Assembly (NCBI GenBank): GCA_031289145.1
Contig: JAITQA010000029.1
Coordinates: 1 to 64,000 of the forward strand
Length of the DNA: 64,000 bases
From: Dysgonamonadaceae bacterium
GTDB lineage: Bacteria; Bacteroidota; Bacteroidia; Bacteroidales; Azobacteroidaceae
Direction of reading: 5' to 3'
The position numbers and the translations under genes are program-made. How positions within the stretch are numbered: the first letter of the stretch is position 1; the number at the start of each line of letters is the position of its first letter. This document shows, piece by piece, positions 6,446 to 14,751 of this stretch. Below the pieces are notes generated by a model. It ran no database searches. It worked only from the letters and a program-made list of their open reading frames with translations, and was not told the DNA's origin.

Positions 6446-8203
6446 TTAATATACCTTTTTCCCTTTCGTGAGACCATTTTCATTGAAAGAGTCGATTGAG
6501 AAAAAATAAGCGGAATCGCGATTGAAAAAACCGGCTTCCAATTTATTGTCGTCCATAATCATGACGGCATTTTTCAACTGATCTTTTTTTACACCCCAGC
6601 GGAGAATATAAGCTGTTGCTCCGGGCGCTTTATCCCAAGTGAACGAGAAGCGTCTTCGATCGGCTTTCCTTGTTGCTTGAAAGTTCGCTACTTCTCCGGG
6701 CGCTTTCCCTTTTCCGTGCCCAAAGACACGAAATCCGTACAGGGAAAATTCACCCTCCATATTGCGGCTGTTTGTTATACGCAAGTATCTTGTTTTGATG
6801 GATTTATCTAATACAATAAGCTCATGCGGCATATCTTTTGTGTTTTCCGTACGGTCGATGATGCGTTTCCACGTCGAAGCATTGTCCGAACATTCCACCT
6901 GATATTGGTAATTGAAATAGGATTTATCCGCCCTCAAAGTAAAATCCTGATCTGCAAAATTGATCTGGATGGCATTTACTTCCATTTGTTTTCCCAAATC
7001 TACCGACCACCACTCGCCCTTGTTACCTGTTTGAGCAGACCACCAGGTTTCGACTTGCTCGTCATTGGCTTTTTCCACTTCGTAATCGGGGAGAAATGAG
7101 GATGCGGTAACCTTTTTGCCATAGGAAAGCAAATTCCATTTCGTTGAAAAATCATTATTTTCAAAATCCACTTTTTTATTGGGAATATAAAAAGGATAAT
7201 CCGTAAAAACCGTATGGGAATGAAGCGTATTGTCCTGCGACATGTAGGCCGGGAATAAGCCCAGACGGCGTTCGAATAGATGCCGAACGGAAATTTTCAT
7301 GCTTGCCACATGCCAATAATTTCCATATTTATCCTGAAAAGTATGTCCATGACCTGCTCCACCGATAAAACCTCCGGGTTTGAACGAAAAAGGATTGCTT
7401 TCTTCATACATGTAAGGGCCGAGCGGTTTATCCGAGACATATATTCCATCGCCATACACACGCACTTCCGTTCCGGGCGCTGCATATTGCAAATAATATT
7501 TGCCCTTGTACTTTATTATACAAGGCCCCTCATTATAACCGTCTTTTCCCAAATTGTTATTCGGGCCTTTTTCTTCCCAACCGTATTCTGAAAAATGATG
7601 GTCAATCAATATTTCCGCTTCTCCTATCGCCTTAAAGCCGTCTTTCGGATCTACTTCAACGCCAACAATCGGGTCTTTGTCCGAACAACCCCAATAGATG
7701 TACACCCGTCCGTCATCGTCTTTGAAAAAAGCCGGGTCAACATTACCCGCCATTGAAAACTTGAATTTTGAATCAGTCAATTCCCAATTGTCTGTATCGG
7801 GGTTTGTATTCTTGAAAATTTTCGGGTCTGTAGAACTCATGAAGAACAGGGCATCATCCATTACAAGAATGGTCGGCGCATAATGTTCTATGGTCGAAAT
7901 GGTTTTGCAGGGAATATAAGTCCATTCGCTTAAATCGGGCGAACTCCAGTATCCGCCCGATTTGGATGCGAACAAATAATACTTGCCTTTGAAATATTCC
8001 AATACAGGATCAGCTGCTTCCCGTCTGTTCTTTCCTTCCGGCTGAAAACGATAATTCAAATTCATGGGGTTCGCCACGATGGAATGTTTGTTCTGTGCCT
8101 GCGTGTATGGCGAACAGAACAGGAAAACAAACAACAGCAGTCGTACCGGTATGGTAGAGACGCGATTAACCGCGTCTCTACGGGTAGCCATAATCCGGGT
8201 CAT
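6446..8203 (-). CDS. GH43-type glycoside hydrolase with discoidin and FN3-like domains
   Basis: 585 residues. The N-terminal five-bladed beta-propeller shows the GH43 acids: ADPVLEYFKGKYYLF (base Asp), DPAFFKDDDGRVYIYWG, and NEGPCIIKYKGKYYLQYA (acid Glu). An F5/8 (discoidin) carbohydrate-binding domain follows at about residues 350-490 and a fibronectin III-like tail to the end. GH43 enzymes are mostly arabinosidases, xylosidases or galactanases; the subfamily is not determined. The ATG at 8203 overlaps the preceding stop as ATGA, supporting this start. The signal peptide has an odd n-region, because residues 8-17 are encoded by a perfect palindrome (see 8154-8181). Confidence 0.87.
   Translation of the reverse strand: MTRIMATRRDAVNRVSTIPVRLLLFVFLFCSPYTQAQNKHSIVANPMNLNYRFQPEGKNRREAADPVLEYFKGKYYLFASKSGGYWSSPDLSEWTYIPCKTISTIEHYAPTILVMDDALFFMSSTDPKIFKNTNPDTDNWELTDSKFKFSMAGNVDPAFFKDDDGRVYIYWGCSDKDPIVGVEVDPKDGFKAIGEAEILIDHHFSEYGWEEKGPNNNLGKDGYNEGPCIIKYKGKYYLQYAAPGTEVRVYGDGIYVSDKPLGPYMYEESNPFSFKPGGFIGGAGHGHTFQDKYGNYWHVASMKISVRHLFERRLGLFPAYMSQDNTLHSHTVFTDYPFYIPNKKVDFENNDFSTKWNLLSYGKKVTASSFLPDYEVEKANDEQVETWWSAQTGNKGEWWSVDLGKQMEVNAIQINFADQDFTLRADKSYFNYQYQVECSDNASTWKRIIDRTENTKDMPHELIVLDKSIKTRYLRITNSRNMEGEFSLYGFRVFGHGKGKAPGEVANFQATRKADRRRFSFTWDKAPGATAYILRWGVKKDQLKNAVMIMDDNKLEAGFFNRDSAYFFSIDSFNENGLTKGKKVY
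8154..8181. repeat. REP-like palindrome inside a signal-peptide coding region
   Basis: GTAGAGACGCG at 8154-8164 and CGCGTCTCTAC at 8171-8181 are perfect reverse complements around a 6-nt centre. The element is read through by the GH43 gene and gives the peptide TRRDAVNRVST. The same GAGACGCG...CGCGTCTC type of palindrome is a familiar dispersed repeat in several bacterial genomes. Confidence 0.8.
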
Positions 8204-9474
8204 TTTTTAAATCGTTCTTTAACCATTTCCAGATACTTTGTTCCGTAACCATTTCCGTATTCCGGATTAGTAGGTTCTAAAGCGGTATCATAATACCACT
8301 GATTGAATGAATCAATTATCACAATCCTTGTATTTCCCAGGTTTTTCTTGGCAACATTGCATAATGTTTTAAATGTATCTTCTGATCTCGGAACAATCGG
8401 AGTTCTAAAAGTACCATCTGTAGCTCCATCAGCCACATATTTATTAAAGGCAGGAGCAATTGTTGGAATATAGTCAATCCCCCAATTAGACAGGAAGAAC
8501 TCTTTCGAATACATCCAATTTTGATCTATTAACTGGGGATACCAGTAAGAACGGTCGTATGTTCCCTGGTTATACATATTCTGATGGGTAATAGCATCCA
8601 CTTTTCCGTTTATGAAGAAATATTCAAATCTTGCCGGTGGAGTCCAGGCTTCCTGCTGTGCGATCAGGAACATATCATCACCACAATAATTTTTCACATA
8701 AGCTCTCATATTGTCGTACAATGCTCTACTGTCTTTAGAATACAGCCTGTGTGCATTTTGTAGCATAACGATCGGTTTATTATTAATTCTGTAATAGTTC
8801 GGATCTGCAAAATAATCGGAAACCTTTTTGAAAAAATCATTGAAACGTTCTATCCGGGTTATCTCTACACCTTCTTTGGTGATAATAGCAGCATCTTCTA
8901 TTAATGCAGAATTAGTCAGATTATCATTCATTCTATCCAGATTGACAGCTAAAACATATTTCAACGATTTCAAATTTACCACTGCTTGGGTCGTTGTTGT
9001 CTTCGGCAAGCCATCTGTTCCCGTGCGTCCTGTAACAAAATTAACAAATGTAGTATCTGATTGATTTACGTTGCTCGGATAAAGCCGCTGTGCGTCTTCT
9101 TGCCATCCGGGAAAAATAAGGAAATCAATTCCTCCTTTTTCTATACACCAATCAACATGTTGCTGAACTACCTCAACGCTTCTTTCGGAATTAATATCTA
9201 TTATATAGTTTTCCAATACCGGTTTAAGCCAGGGACCTACTTTTCCTGTTGACGGATTGGGTTCTTCAATCAGGCGTGCGTAGTTGATCGCGGGTAATCC
9301 GCCGCCCCCGTTATTATAATAGTAAACACCAACAGGACAGTTTTCCGTAAGCGGAATATCCTCTATTGTGTAGTTCAAAAAATGATCATCAATACTGAGA
9401 CCCTCATCGGGTGAGCAAGCTGTAATCATTAAAATACAGACAAAAAGCGCTGCAATTTTATTATATAGTTTCAT
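8200..9474 (-). CDS. GH99-like (GH71/99-type) lipoprotein lacking the catalytic Glu pair
   Basis: A 424-residue lipoprotein (lipobox MITACSPDE). The fold resembles the GH99/WbsX-like TIM-barrel group: PVGVYYYNNGGGG at the start, a long central part with GIDFLIFPGWQED and NKPIVMLQNAHRL, and the end block IDSFNQWYYDTALEP...GTKYLEMVKERF. In the bona fide GH99 enzyme of PUL 2 the same block reads FNEWHEGTQIEP. Here the first catalytic Glu is Gln392 and the second is Tyr395, so the GH99 mechanism is not expected. It could be a hydrolase using other residues or a glycan-binding surface lipoprotein. It lies 27 bp after susD, the position often taken by surface glycan-binding proteins. Confidence 0.6.
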   Translation of the reverse strand: MKLYNKIAALFVCILMITACSPDEGLSIDDHFLNYTIEDIPLTENCPVGVYYYNNGGGGLPAINYARLIEEPNPSTGKVGPWLKPVLENYIIDINSERSVEVVQQHVDWCIEKGGIDFLIFPGWQEDAQRLYPSNVNQSDTTFVNFVTGRTGTDGLPKTTTTQAVVNLKSLKYVLAVNLDRMNDNLTNSALIEDAAIITKEGVEITRIERFNDFFKKVSDYFADPNYYRINNKPIVMLQNAHRLYSKDSRALYDNMRAYVKNYCGDDMFLIAQQEAWTPPARFEYFFINGKVDAITHQNMYNQGTYDRSYWYPQLIDQNWMYSKEFFLSNWGIDYIPTIAPAFNKYVADGATDGTFRTPIVPRSEDTFKTLCNVAKKNLGNTRIVIIDSFNQWYYDTALEPTNPEYGNGYGTKYLEMVKERFKK

Positions 9475-9501
9475 ATTTTTGAGAATTTAAATATTTATAC
9501 T

Positions 9502-11436
9502 TTAATTAGGCGTGTATGTGCTTATTATTGTATTCACACGGTAACCTGCATAGCGGGCAAGCGAAGGCACGGAGACAATGGTCGGGTAATCTTTAGAAGC
9601 ATTGATTACAAATTCTTCCTCCGTTTTCCCATACCATTTTTGTAGAAATTGTGCATTAAAGACAACTACTCCTGAATTCCAATCGTTTATGTTCTGCGGA
9701 TTGGGCTTAGCGATACGTAATAGCGTGAAGAAGTTATCTCCCCATCTGGCTGGATTTGGGCTTGGCGATGTTGCTTGCATTTCTTCAATGGCAGCATAAT
9801 AACCGACAGGATTATATGTTATTTCATCCCGGGGATAAAGTAGCCGTTCGGGAATAAAGTCGCCAATACCCGTACTTCCCAGATTCAAAACATCTTCGTT
9901 GTAAAAAAACGGGGGGAAATTTAAAACCCGGGTTCTTCTTTCTAAAGTCCATCCTGCAAATCCATTAAAAAAGTCGGCAATATACCGTTGTTTATATATT
10001 TGTTCCAGATGATTTTCAGCCCCACCTTCGCCGTTGATATTTGCGGTATAGAATCCTCTGTATTCCATTCTGCCTTTTCCATTTGTATTCCATTTAATAC
10101 CCGCTGTTTTCATGTAATTATCGGCAAGGCCAGAAATATTATATTCGGCAAATGAAGCTCTGATACCGTCTTCGTAATATTGCTGCGCACTTCCGGTAAT
10201 TAAATCGGGATATTTAACAGCTACCTCTGCTTTCATAAAGCAAGCATCAGCCCAACCGAGAATAACACTTGCCGCATCAATCTTTATAAAATCTCTTTGG
10301 ATAAACATCCAGGCATCCTCACTGACAGAGGTATAAGGGTCCTTGTATTGTTGGTTGCCATCCGGAGAATTCGGATCAATGCCTACCATCCATCCTTTGG
10401 GAACTGTTCTTACTTCTCTTGCAGGCAAGAAGGGAACTAAATATCTAACATCAATAGAATCTCTCATTGATTTATCGTATGGATTTATGCGGGTTATCGT
10501 ATCATTCAGAACCTGGAACCGGTTAGCGCTGGAAAGACGAGTGCCGAAAGCATCCATACGAGGATCTTCATACGATTTCAGATACAGAAAGAAATATTGA
10601 TTTATCCGAGGGTAAGCGCTTGTATTCCTGTCGGATCCATCTTCGTATCTCCGGAGGAAAGACCGGTAATAGTAAGAAGCATCCTGATTAAGGTCGGTAC
10701 CCCATTTCATTTTTACAATATCATTCACCGATGAAATAAACCAGTCGTTGTGTGACAAACTTTTCTTTATATGTTCTTTAGCAAGATTTTCATCCATATT
10801 TTGCACCCGCAAGGCAATATCCAAATAAAGTGTATTGGCAAATTTTCTCCATCTAACAATATCACTGCTATTGTCAGCGCTTCTGAACAGAGGATCAAAT
10901 TCTAATTTGTCTCCGTTAAGATCAAAGTCACTGACTGCTTTTTCCAAAAGATTAAGTATCTGCACATACATATCATATTCAGAATCATACATATACACAT
11001 TATCCAGCTGCTCGGTAGCTGCTTCCGACATGGGGACTCCACCGAATGAAGCAACTAAAAGTGAATAGACGTACGCTTTCCACGTCATAATCATACATCC
11101 GGCATTTTTATTATCCGGATCATCAACAAAAATACCGGCTAATTTTTCCAATTCTTTCACGATCCTCATATAAATATCCCGGTAAATACCACTCATATCT
11201 TCCGTGTCTTTAGGAGAGGGCCACAAACAAACGTAACGTGCATGCCAGGAATAGAATTTATGATTCAATTCGGCCGTATAATTTAAAGTATTGTGAATGA
11301 CTCCGGGGAAAACGTGTTGAGGGGATACCTGATATATTTTATTTGGATTCATATTTATTTCGTCAAAATCGTCAACACACGAATTTACAATACCGAAACC
11401 ACAGATAAACAATATTATATAAACTATTTTTTTCAT
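9502..11436 (-). CDS. SusD/RagB-like outer-membrane lipoprotein (PUL 1)
   Basis: 644 residues with lipobox VNSCVDD and the SusD-like N-terminal signature DDFDEINMNPNKIYQVSP, the variant type paired with SusC proteins that lack STN domains. Helical TPR-like segments follow and the C-terminus is NVNTIISTYTPN-like. SusD proteins form the lid on the SusC barrel and bind the incoming oligosaccharide at the cell surface. It begins 11 bp after susC, the invariant pair arrangement. It is somewhat longer than most family members. Confidence 0.92.
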   Translation of the reverse strand: MKKIVYIILFICGFGIVNSCVDDFDEINMNPNKIYQVSPQHVFPGVIHNTLNYTAELNHKFYSWHARYVCLWPSPKDTEDMSGIYRDIYMRIVKELEKLAGIFVDDPDNKNAGCMIMTWKAYVYSLLVASFGGVPMSEAATEQLDNVYMYDSEYDMYVQILNLLEKAVSDFDLNGDKLEFDPLFRSADNSSDIVRWRKFANTLYLDIALRVQNMDENLAKEHIKKSLSHNDWFISSVNDIVKMKWGTDLNQDASYYYRSFLRRYEDGSDRNTSAYPRINQYFFLYLKSYEDPRMDAFGTRLSSANRFQVLNDTITRINPYDKSMRDSIDVRYLVPFLPAREVRTVPKGWMVGIDPNSPDGNQQYKDPYTSVSEDAWMFIQRDFIKIDAASVILGWADACFMKAEVAVKYPDLITGSAQQYYEDGIRASFAEYNISGLADNYMKTAGIKWNTNGKGRMEYRGFYTANINGEGGAENHLEQIYKQRYIADFFNGFAGWTLERRTRVLNFPPFFYNEDVLNLGSTGIGDFIPERLLYPRDEITYNPVGYYAAIEEMQATSPSPNPARWGDNFFTLLRIAKPNPQNINDWNSGVVVFNAQFLQKWYGKTEEEFVINASKDYPTIVSVPSLARYAGYRVNTIISTYTPN

Positions 11437-11447
11437 GATTTATTAAT

Positions 11448-14400
11448 TTAAAAGGTGACATGTAAATCAAAACCTAAAGATCGGGTAGGCAAATTGAAGC
11501 CACTTTCAATTCCTTGTCCATTACCCATGGAGGTAGTGGCTTCCGGATCCAATCCTTGGGGTGTTTTTTGGTGTAAGATAGCTAGATTACGGCCGACTGC
11601 CGATAATCTTACCGACTGGAAAAAAGAGAGATAACGCATTAATTGGGGTGAAAAATTATATCCGACAGAAACCTCTTTTAATTTTATAAATGAAGCGTCA
11701 TAAGTAAACAAGTGTGCATTTCTTCCGTTACACCAATAATCCATAGGGCTAATGTTTACATAGCTCGCTCTTCCGGCCAGATAATATACACTGGGATCGT
11801 AATAAGCATTGAGGATTCTGATTCCGGAAAGCCTTCCATTGTCATAATACTGCACTGCATTTTCCTGCAAATTTGCATTTGCGTTTACAGTGAAATTCGG
11901 TTCCAGTATCCCTTTTCGTTCATTGTCATTTTCACCCAATACCCAAGTACTGAACAAATGTTCATCCCTGCCTTGCAAAGAAGCCAAACTTTGTCCGTCT
12001 GCAGAAGATTGAGAAGCCGACTTTGACCACAGCACCCCTCCTTTTTTGAAATCAAATAAGCAGGCAAATTCCAGCCTTCCTACTCTGAATGCATTTCGCC
12101 ACCCTCCTATCCAATCGGGAGATACATCGCCCAGGAACACGCCTTGTTCTTCAATTGTTCGTCCATTTGAATCAACCAACACGTTCCCGTTTTCATCCCG
12201 TTTCCAATCGAGGCCATAAAGTGTTCCGAAAGAACGACCTACCACAGCTCTGACTTCCACGTTATCTGAGTGGATGACCATCGACTCCATATCATTCACA
12301 AGAGAAACAACTTTTGACCGGTTATTAGCCCAGTTAAGCGTACTGTTCCATTCAAATCTTTCCGTACGGATCGGAACGAAATTCAAACTTATTTCCGTAC
12401 CCCAATTTTTGATTTCTCCTGAGTTATACATAGCTCTATCATAGCCACTTGAAGCAGATATTTTGGATTCTATTATCTGATTTGTCGTTTTCTTTGTATA
12501 ATAGGTAATATCAAGACCGATACGATTATCCCAAAATCTTAAATCTGCTCCAAACTCATTAGAAAGCGTTTTCTCCGGTTTCAAATCCGGATTTTTTCTA
12601 ACATCGTCCGCCCGGTACCACGGCATATCTCCCAAGTAAAGATTTCCATAATTATATCCATCCAACAATCGGTCGAAGCCGGTATCATTTCCCACAGTCG
12701 CCGTAGATGCTCTAAACTTGGCAAAAGAAAGAATTTGCTTAGGTATTTTTATCACTTCAGTCAAAATAAAGCTAAGACCGGCTGATGAATAAAAATACGA
12801 TCGACTGTTTGCCGGCAAAGCTGAAGACCAGTCATTTCTCCCTGTAAGTTCCAAGTATAAAAAATCGTTATAACCAAGGCTGGCAGTTCCAAATACGGCT
12901 TGTTTTTCTTTATTGTCATATTCTTCCCATGCAACAGCTGTTCCACCGTTATTAGATAGCGTTTTATCGTCCGGCTGCAAAAGAGTATATACGGCGGCGC
13001 GTTCTTTTTTACGCAAAGAATGTTGTTGCCAAACCCCCAGACCGGAAGACAAGCTAAATCGTTTCCAGCGTTTTTCATACATAAGCATGCCTTCATAAGT
13101 ATCGGATCTGGCAATCTCCGAGAAATTCTGAAATTCTCCATCAACGTCAAATGGGGTATGTTTATTAATGAAATTCCAACCTTGACCAATATTCATATCT
13201 ATTGCCGCTCTCAAACGTAAACGAAACCCTTTAGTCAGATTAAAATTCATTGTTGCATCAGCCAACAGGTTGTGTTTTTCATCTCCATTCGACAGTTCGT
13301 TCAATAACCAATAAGGATTATTAAAGCCTCCCGGAAAAATGAGAGCCGTTTTATCCGGATTTTTCCAAGGAGTCATTTCCGCCGCATTAATATCCCGAGG
13401 CATCCAAGCGATTGAATAAAGAGGATTTCTATCGGAAGATCCTCTATAACCTCGATTTGTAGCCTGCTCGTTATTATATCGGGCATTGACGTCAATAGAA
13501 AAAAAATCCGTCACTTTGGTTGTTGTCGTAAGATTCAGTGAATTATTGTTCAAGATATTGAAATTATCCAATATATCATCTGTTTTGCGATTCGAATAAG
13601 ATAAACGAATGGTTAATAAATCGGTTACTTTATCTATCGATACATTGTTTGCCCAGGTATGTCCGTCCTTATACATTTCCGTTACATTATTTGGATGGGG
13701 AGAAAAGGTTTTTAATTCCCCATTGCGTCCCTGTACGATAAAACCAAGCATGGGAGCGCCGTAACTTCTTTGATTATAGGATTTGCTGGTAAGGCGTACA
13801 ATACCCCAGGGCAGAGAAGAATCATAAGGGATATTGTCTGAATTATAGTAATTATATCCATCATTCAGGCGAGAGCCGGCACCTACGCCATAAATATTTT
13901 GATAAATAGGATATTGCATCAAAGAGTGAAATTGTAAATTAGATGAATAGGTAATACCCTTTCCATTTTTCCTTTTTGCTTTCTTAGTTGTAATCAGAAC
14001 AACGCCATTAGCAGCGTCCGAGCCATACAAAGCAGCAGCATTAGCGCCTTTCAGTATCACCAAATTTTCAATATCATCCGGATTAATATTATTGGCAGGG
14101 TTTCCGTAGTCCAGGTTATTGGAATGATCTCCCATCGGGTTCATAATGGGTATACCGTCAATAACATACAATGGCTGGTTGTTTCCGGTTATCGAATTAT
14201 TTCCGCGAATAACCACCCGGGTAGAAGATCCCGGACTTCCATTGGAAATAACCTGAAGACCGGCAGCACGCCCGGCAAGCATATTCAAAAAATTGCCATC
14301 ACGAGTTTCCGCCATGGAGGTAACATCTATTTCTTGAACCGCCGTTGCAATAGACTTCTCATCTCTTCGCATACCCATAGCATAAACAATGGTTTCTTTC

Positions 14401-14741
14401 AGGGCTATAACGTCTTCTTCCATTGTAATATCCAAAACCGATTTATCATCCGGCACTGCAATCATTTTTGTTTTAAATCCCACAAATGATACTCTGAGTA
14501 CCGCTTTATTCGACACCTCCAGCGAATATTTACCGTCAATATTTGTTACTGCTCCTTGCGGACTTCCTACGATAGCAATCGTCACTCCCGGCAAGGCTTT
14601 TCCTAAATTATCAAACACGATTCCTGATATATTTCGATTCTGAGCGTATATATCTGATACCGAAAGAAAGAATAAGATAAAAATAAACAGGAAGAATCTT
14701 ATCCCCGTAATTTGTTTTCTTTTTTGATTTTTATTTTTCAT
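11448..14741 (-). CDS. SusC/RagA TonB-dependent transporter (PUL 1)
   Basis: 1097 residues. Signal peptide, then a carboxypeptidase-D regulatory-like domain (RNISGIVFDNLGKALPGVTI, about residues 38-115), a plug domain (AGRAAGLQVIS...VVIRGNNSITGNNQPLYVIDGIPIMNP, and a NPDDIENLVILKGANAAALYGSDAANGVVLI block), and a 22-strand barrel ending in an aromatic residue (LHVTF). There is no STN domain, so regulation by a FecR partner is not expected; this differs from the SusC of PUL 2. It imports oligosaccharides with the SusD protein encoded 11 bp downstream. Confidence 0.95.
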   Translation of the reverse strand: MKNKNQKRKQITGIRFFLFIFILFFLSVSDIYAQNRNISGIVFDNLGKALPGVTIAIVGSPQGAVTNIDGKYSLEVSNKAVLRVSFVGFKTKMIAVPDDKSVLDITMEEDVIALKETIVYAMGMRRDEKSIATAVQEIDVTSMAETRDGNFLNMLAGRAAGLQVISNGSPGSSTRVVIRGNNSITGNNQPLYVIDGIPIMNPMGDHSNNLDYGNPANNINPDDIENLVILKGANAAALYGSDAANGVVLITTKKAKRKNGKGITYSSNLQFHSLMQYPIYQNIYGVGAGSRLNDGYNYYNSDNIPYDSSLPWGIVRLTSKSYNQRSYGAPMLGFIVQGRNGELKTFSPHPNNVTEMYKDGHTWANNVSIDKVTDLLTIRLSYSNRKTDDILDNFNILNNNSLNLTTTTKVTDFFSIDVNARYNNEQATNRGYRGSSDRNPLYSIAWMPRDINAAEMTPWKNPDKTALIFPGGFNNPYWLLNELSNGDEKHNLLADATMNFNLTKGFRLRLRAAIDMNIGQGWNFINKHTPFDVDGEFQNFSEIARSDTYEGMLMYEKRWKRFSLSSGLGVWQQHSLRKKERAAVYTLLQPDDKTLSNNGGTAVAWEEYDNKEKQAVFGTASLGYNDFLYLELTGRNDWSSALPANSRSYFYSSAGLSFILTEVIKIPKQILSFAKFRASTATVGNDTGFDRLLDGYNYGNLYLGDMPWYRADDVRKNPDLKPEKTLSNEFGADLRFWDNRIGLDITYYTKKTTNQIIESKISASSGYDRAMYNSGEIKNWGTEISLNFVPIRTERFEWNSTLNWANNRSKVVSLVNDMESMVIHSDNVEVRAVVGRSFGTLYGLDWKRDENGNVLVDSNGRTIEEQGVFLGDVSPDWIGGWRNAFRVGRLEFACLFDFKKGGVLWSKSASQSSADGQSLASLQGRDEHLFSTWVLGENDNERKGILEPNFTVNANANLQENAVQYYDNGRLSGIRILNAYYDPSVYYLAGRASYVNISPMDYWCNGRNAHLFTYDASFIKLKEVSVGYNFSPQLMRYLSFFQSVRLSAVGRNLAILHQKTPQGLDPEATTSMGNGQGIESGFNLPTRSLGFDLHVTF

Positions 14742-14751
14742 GGGTATTTAA

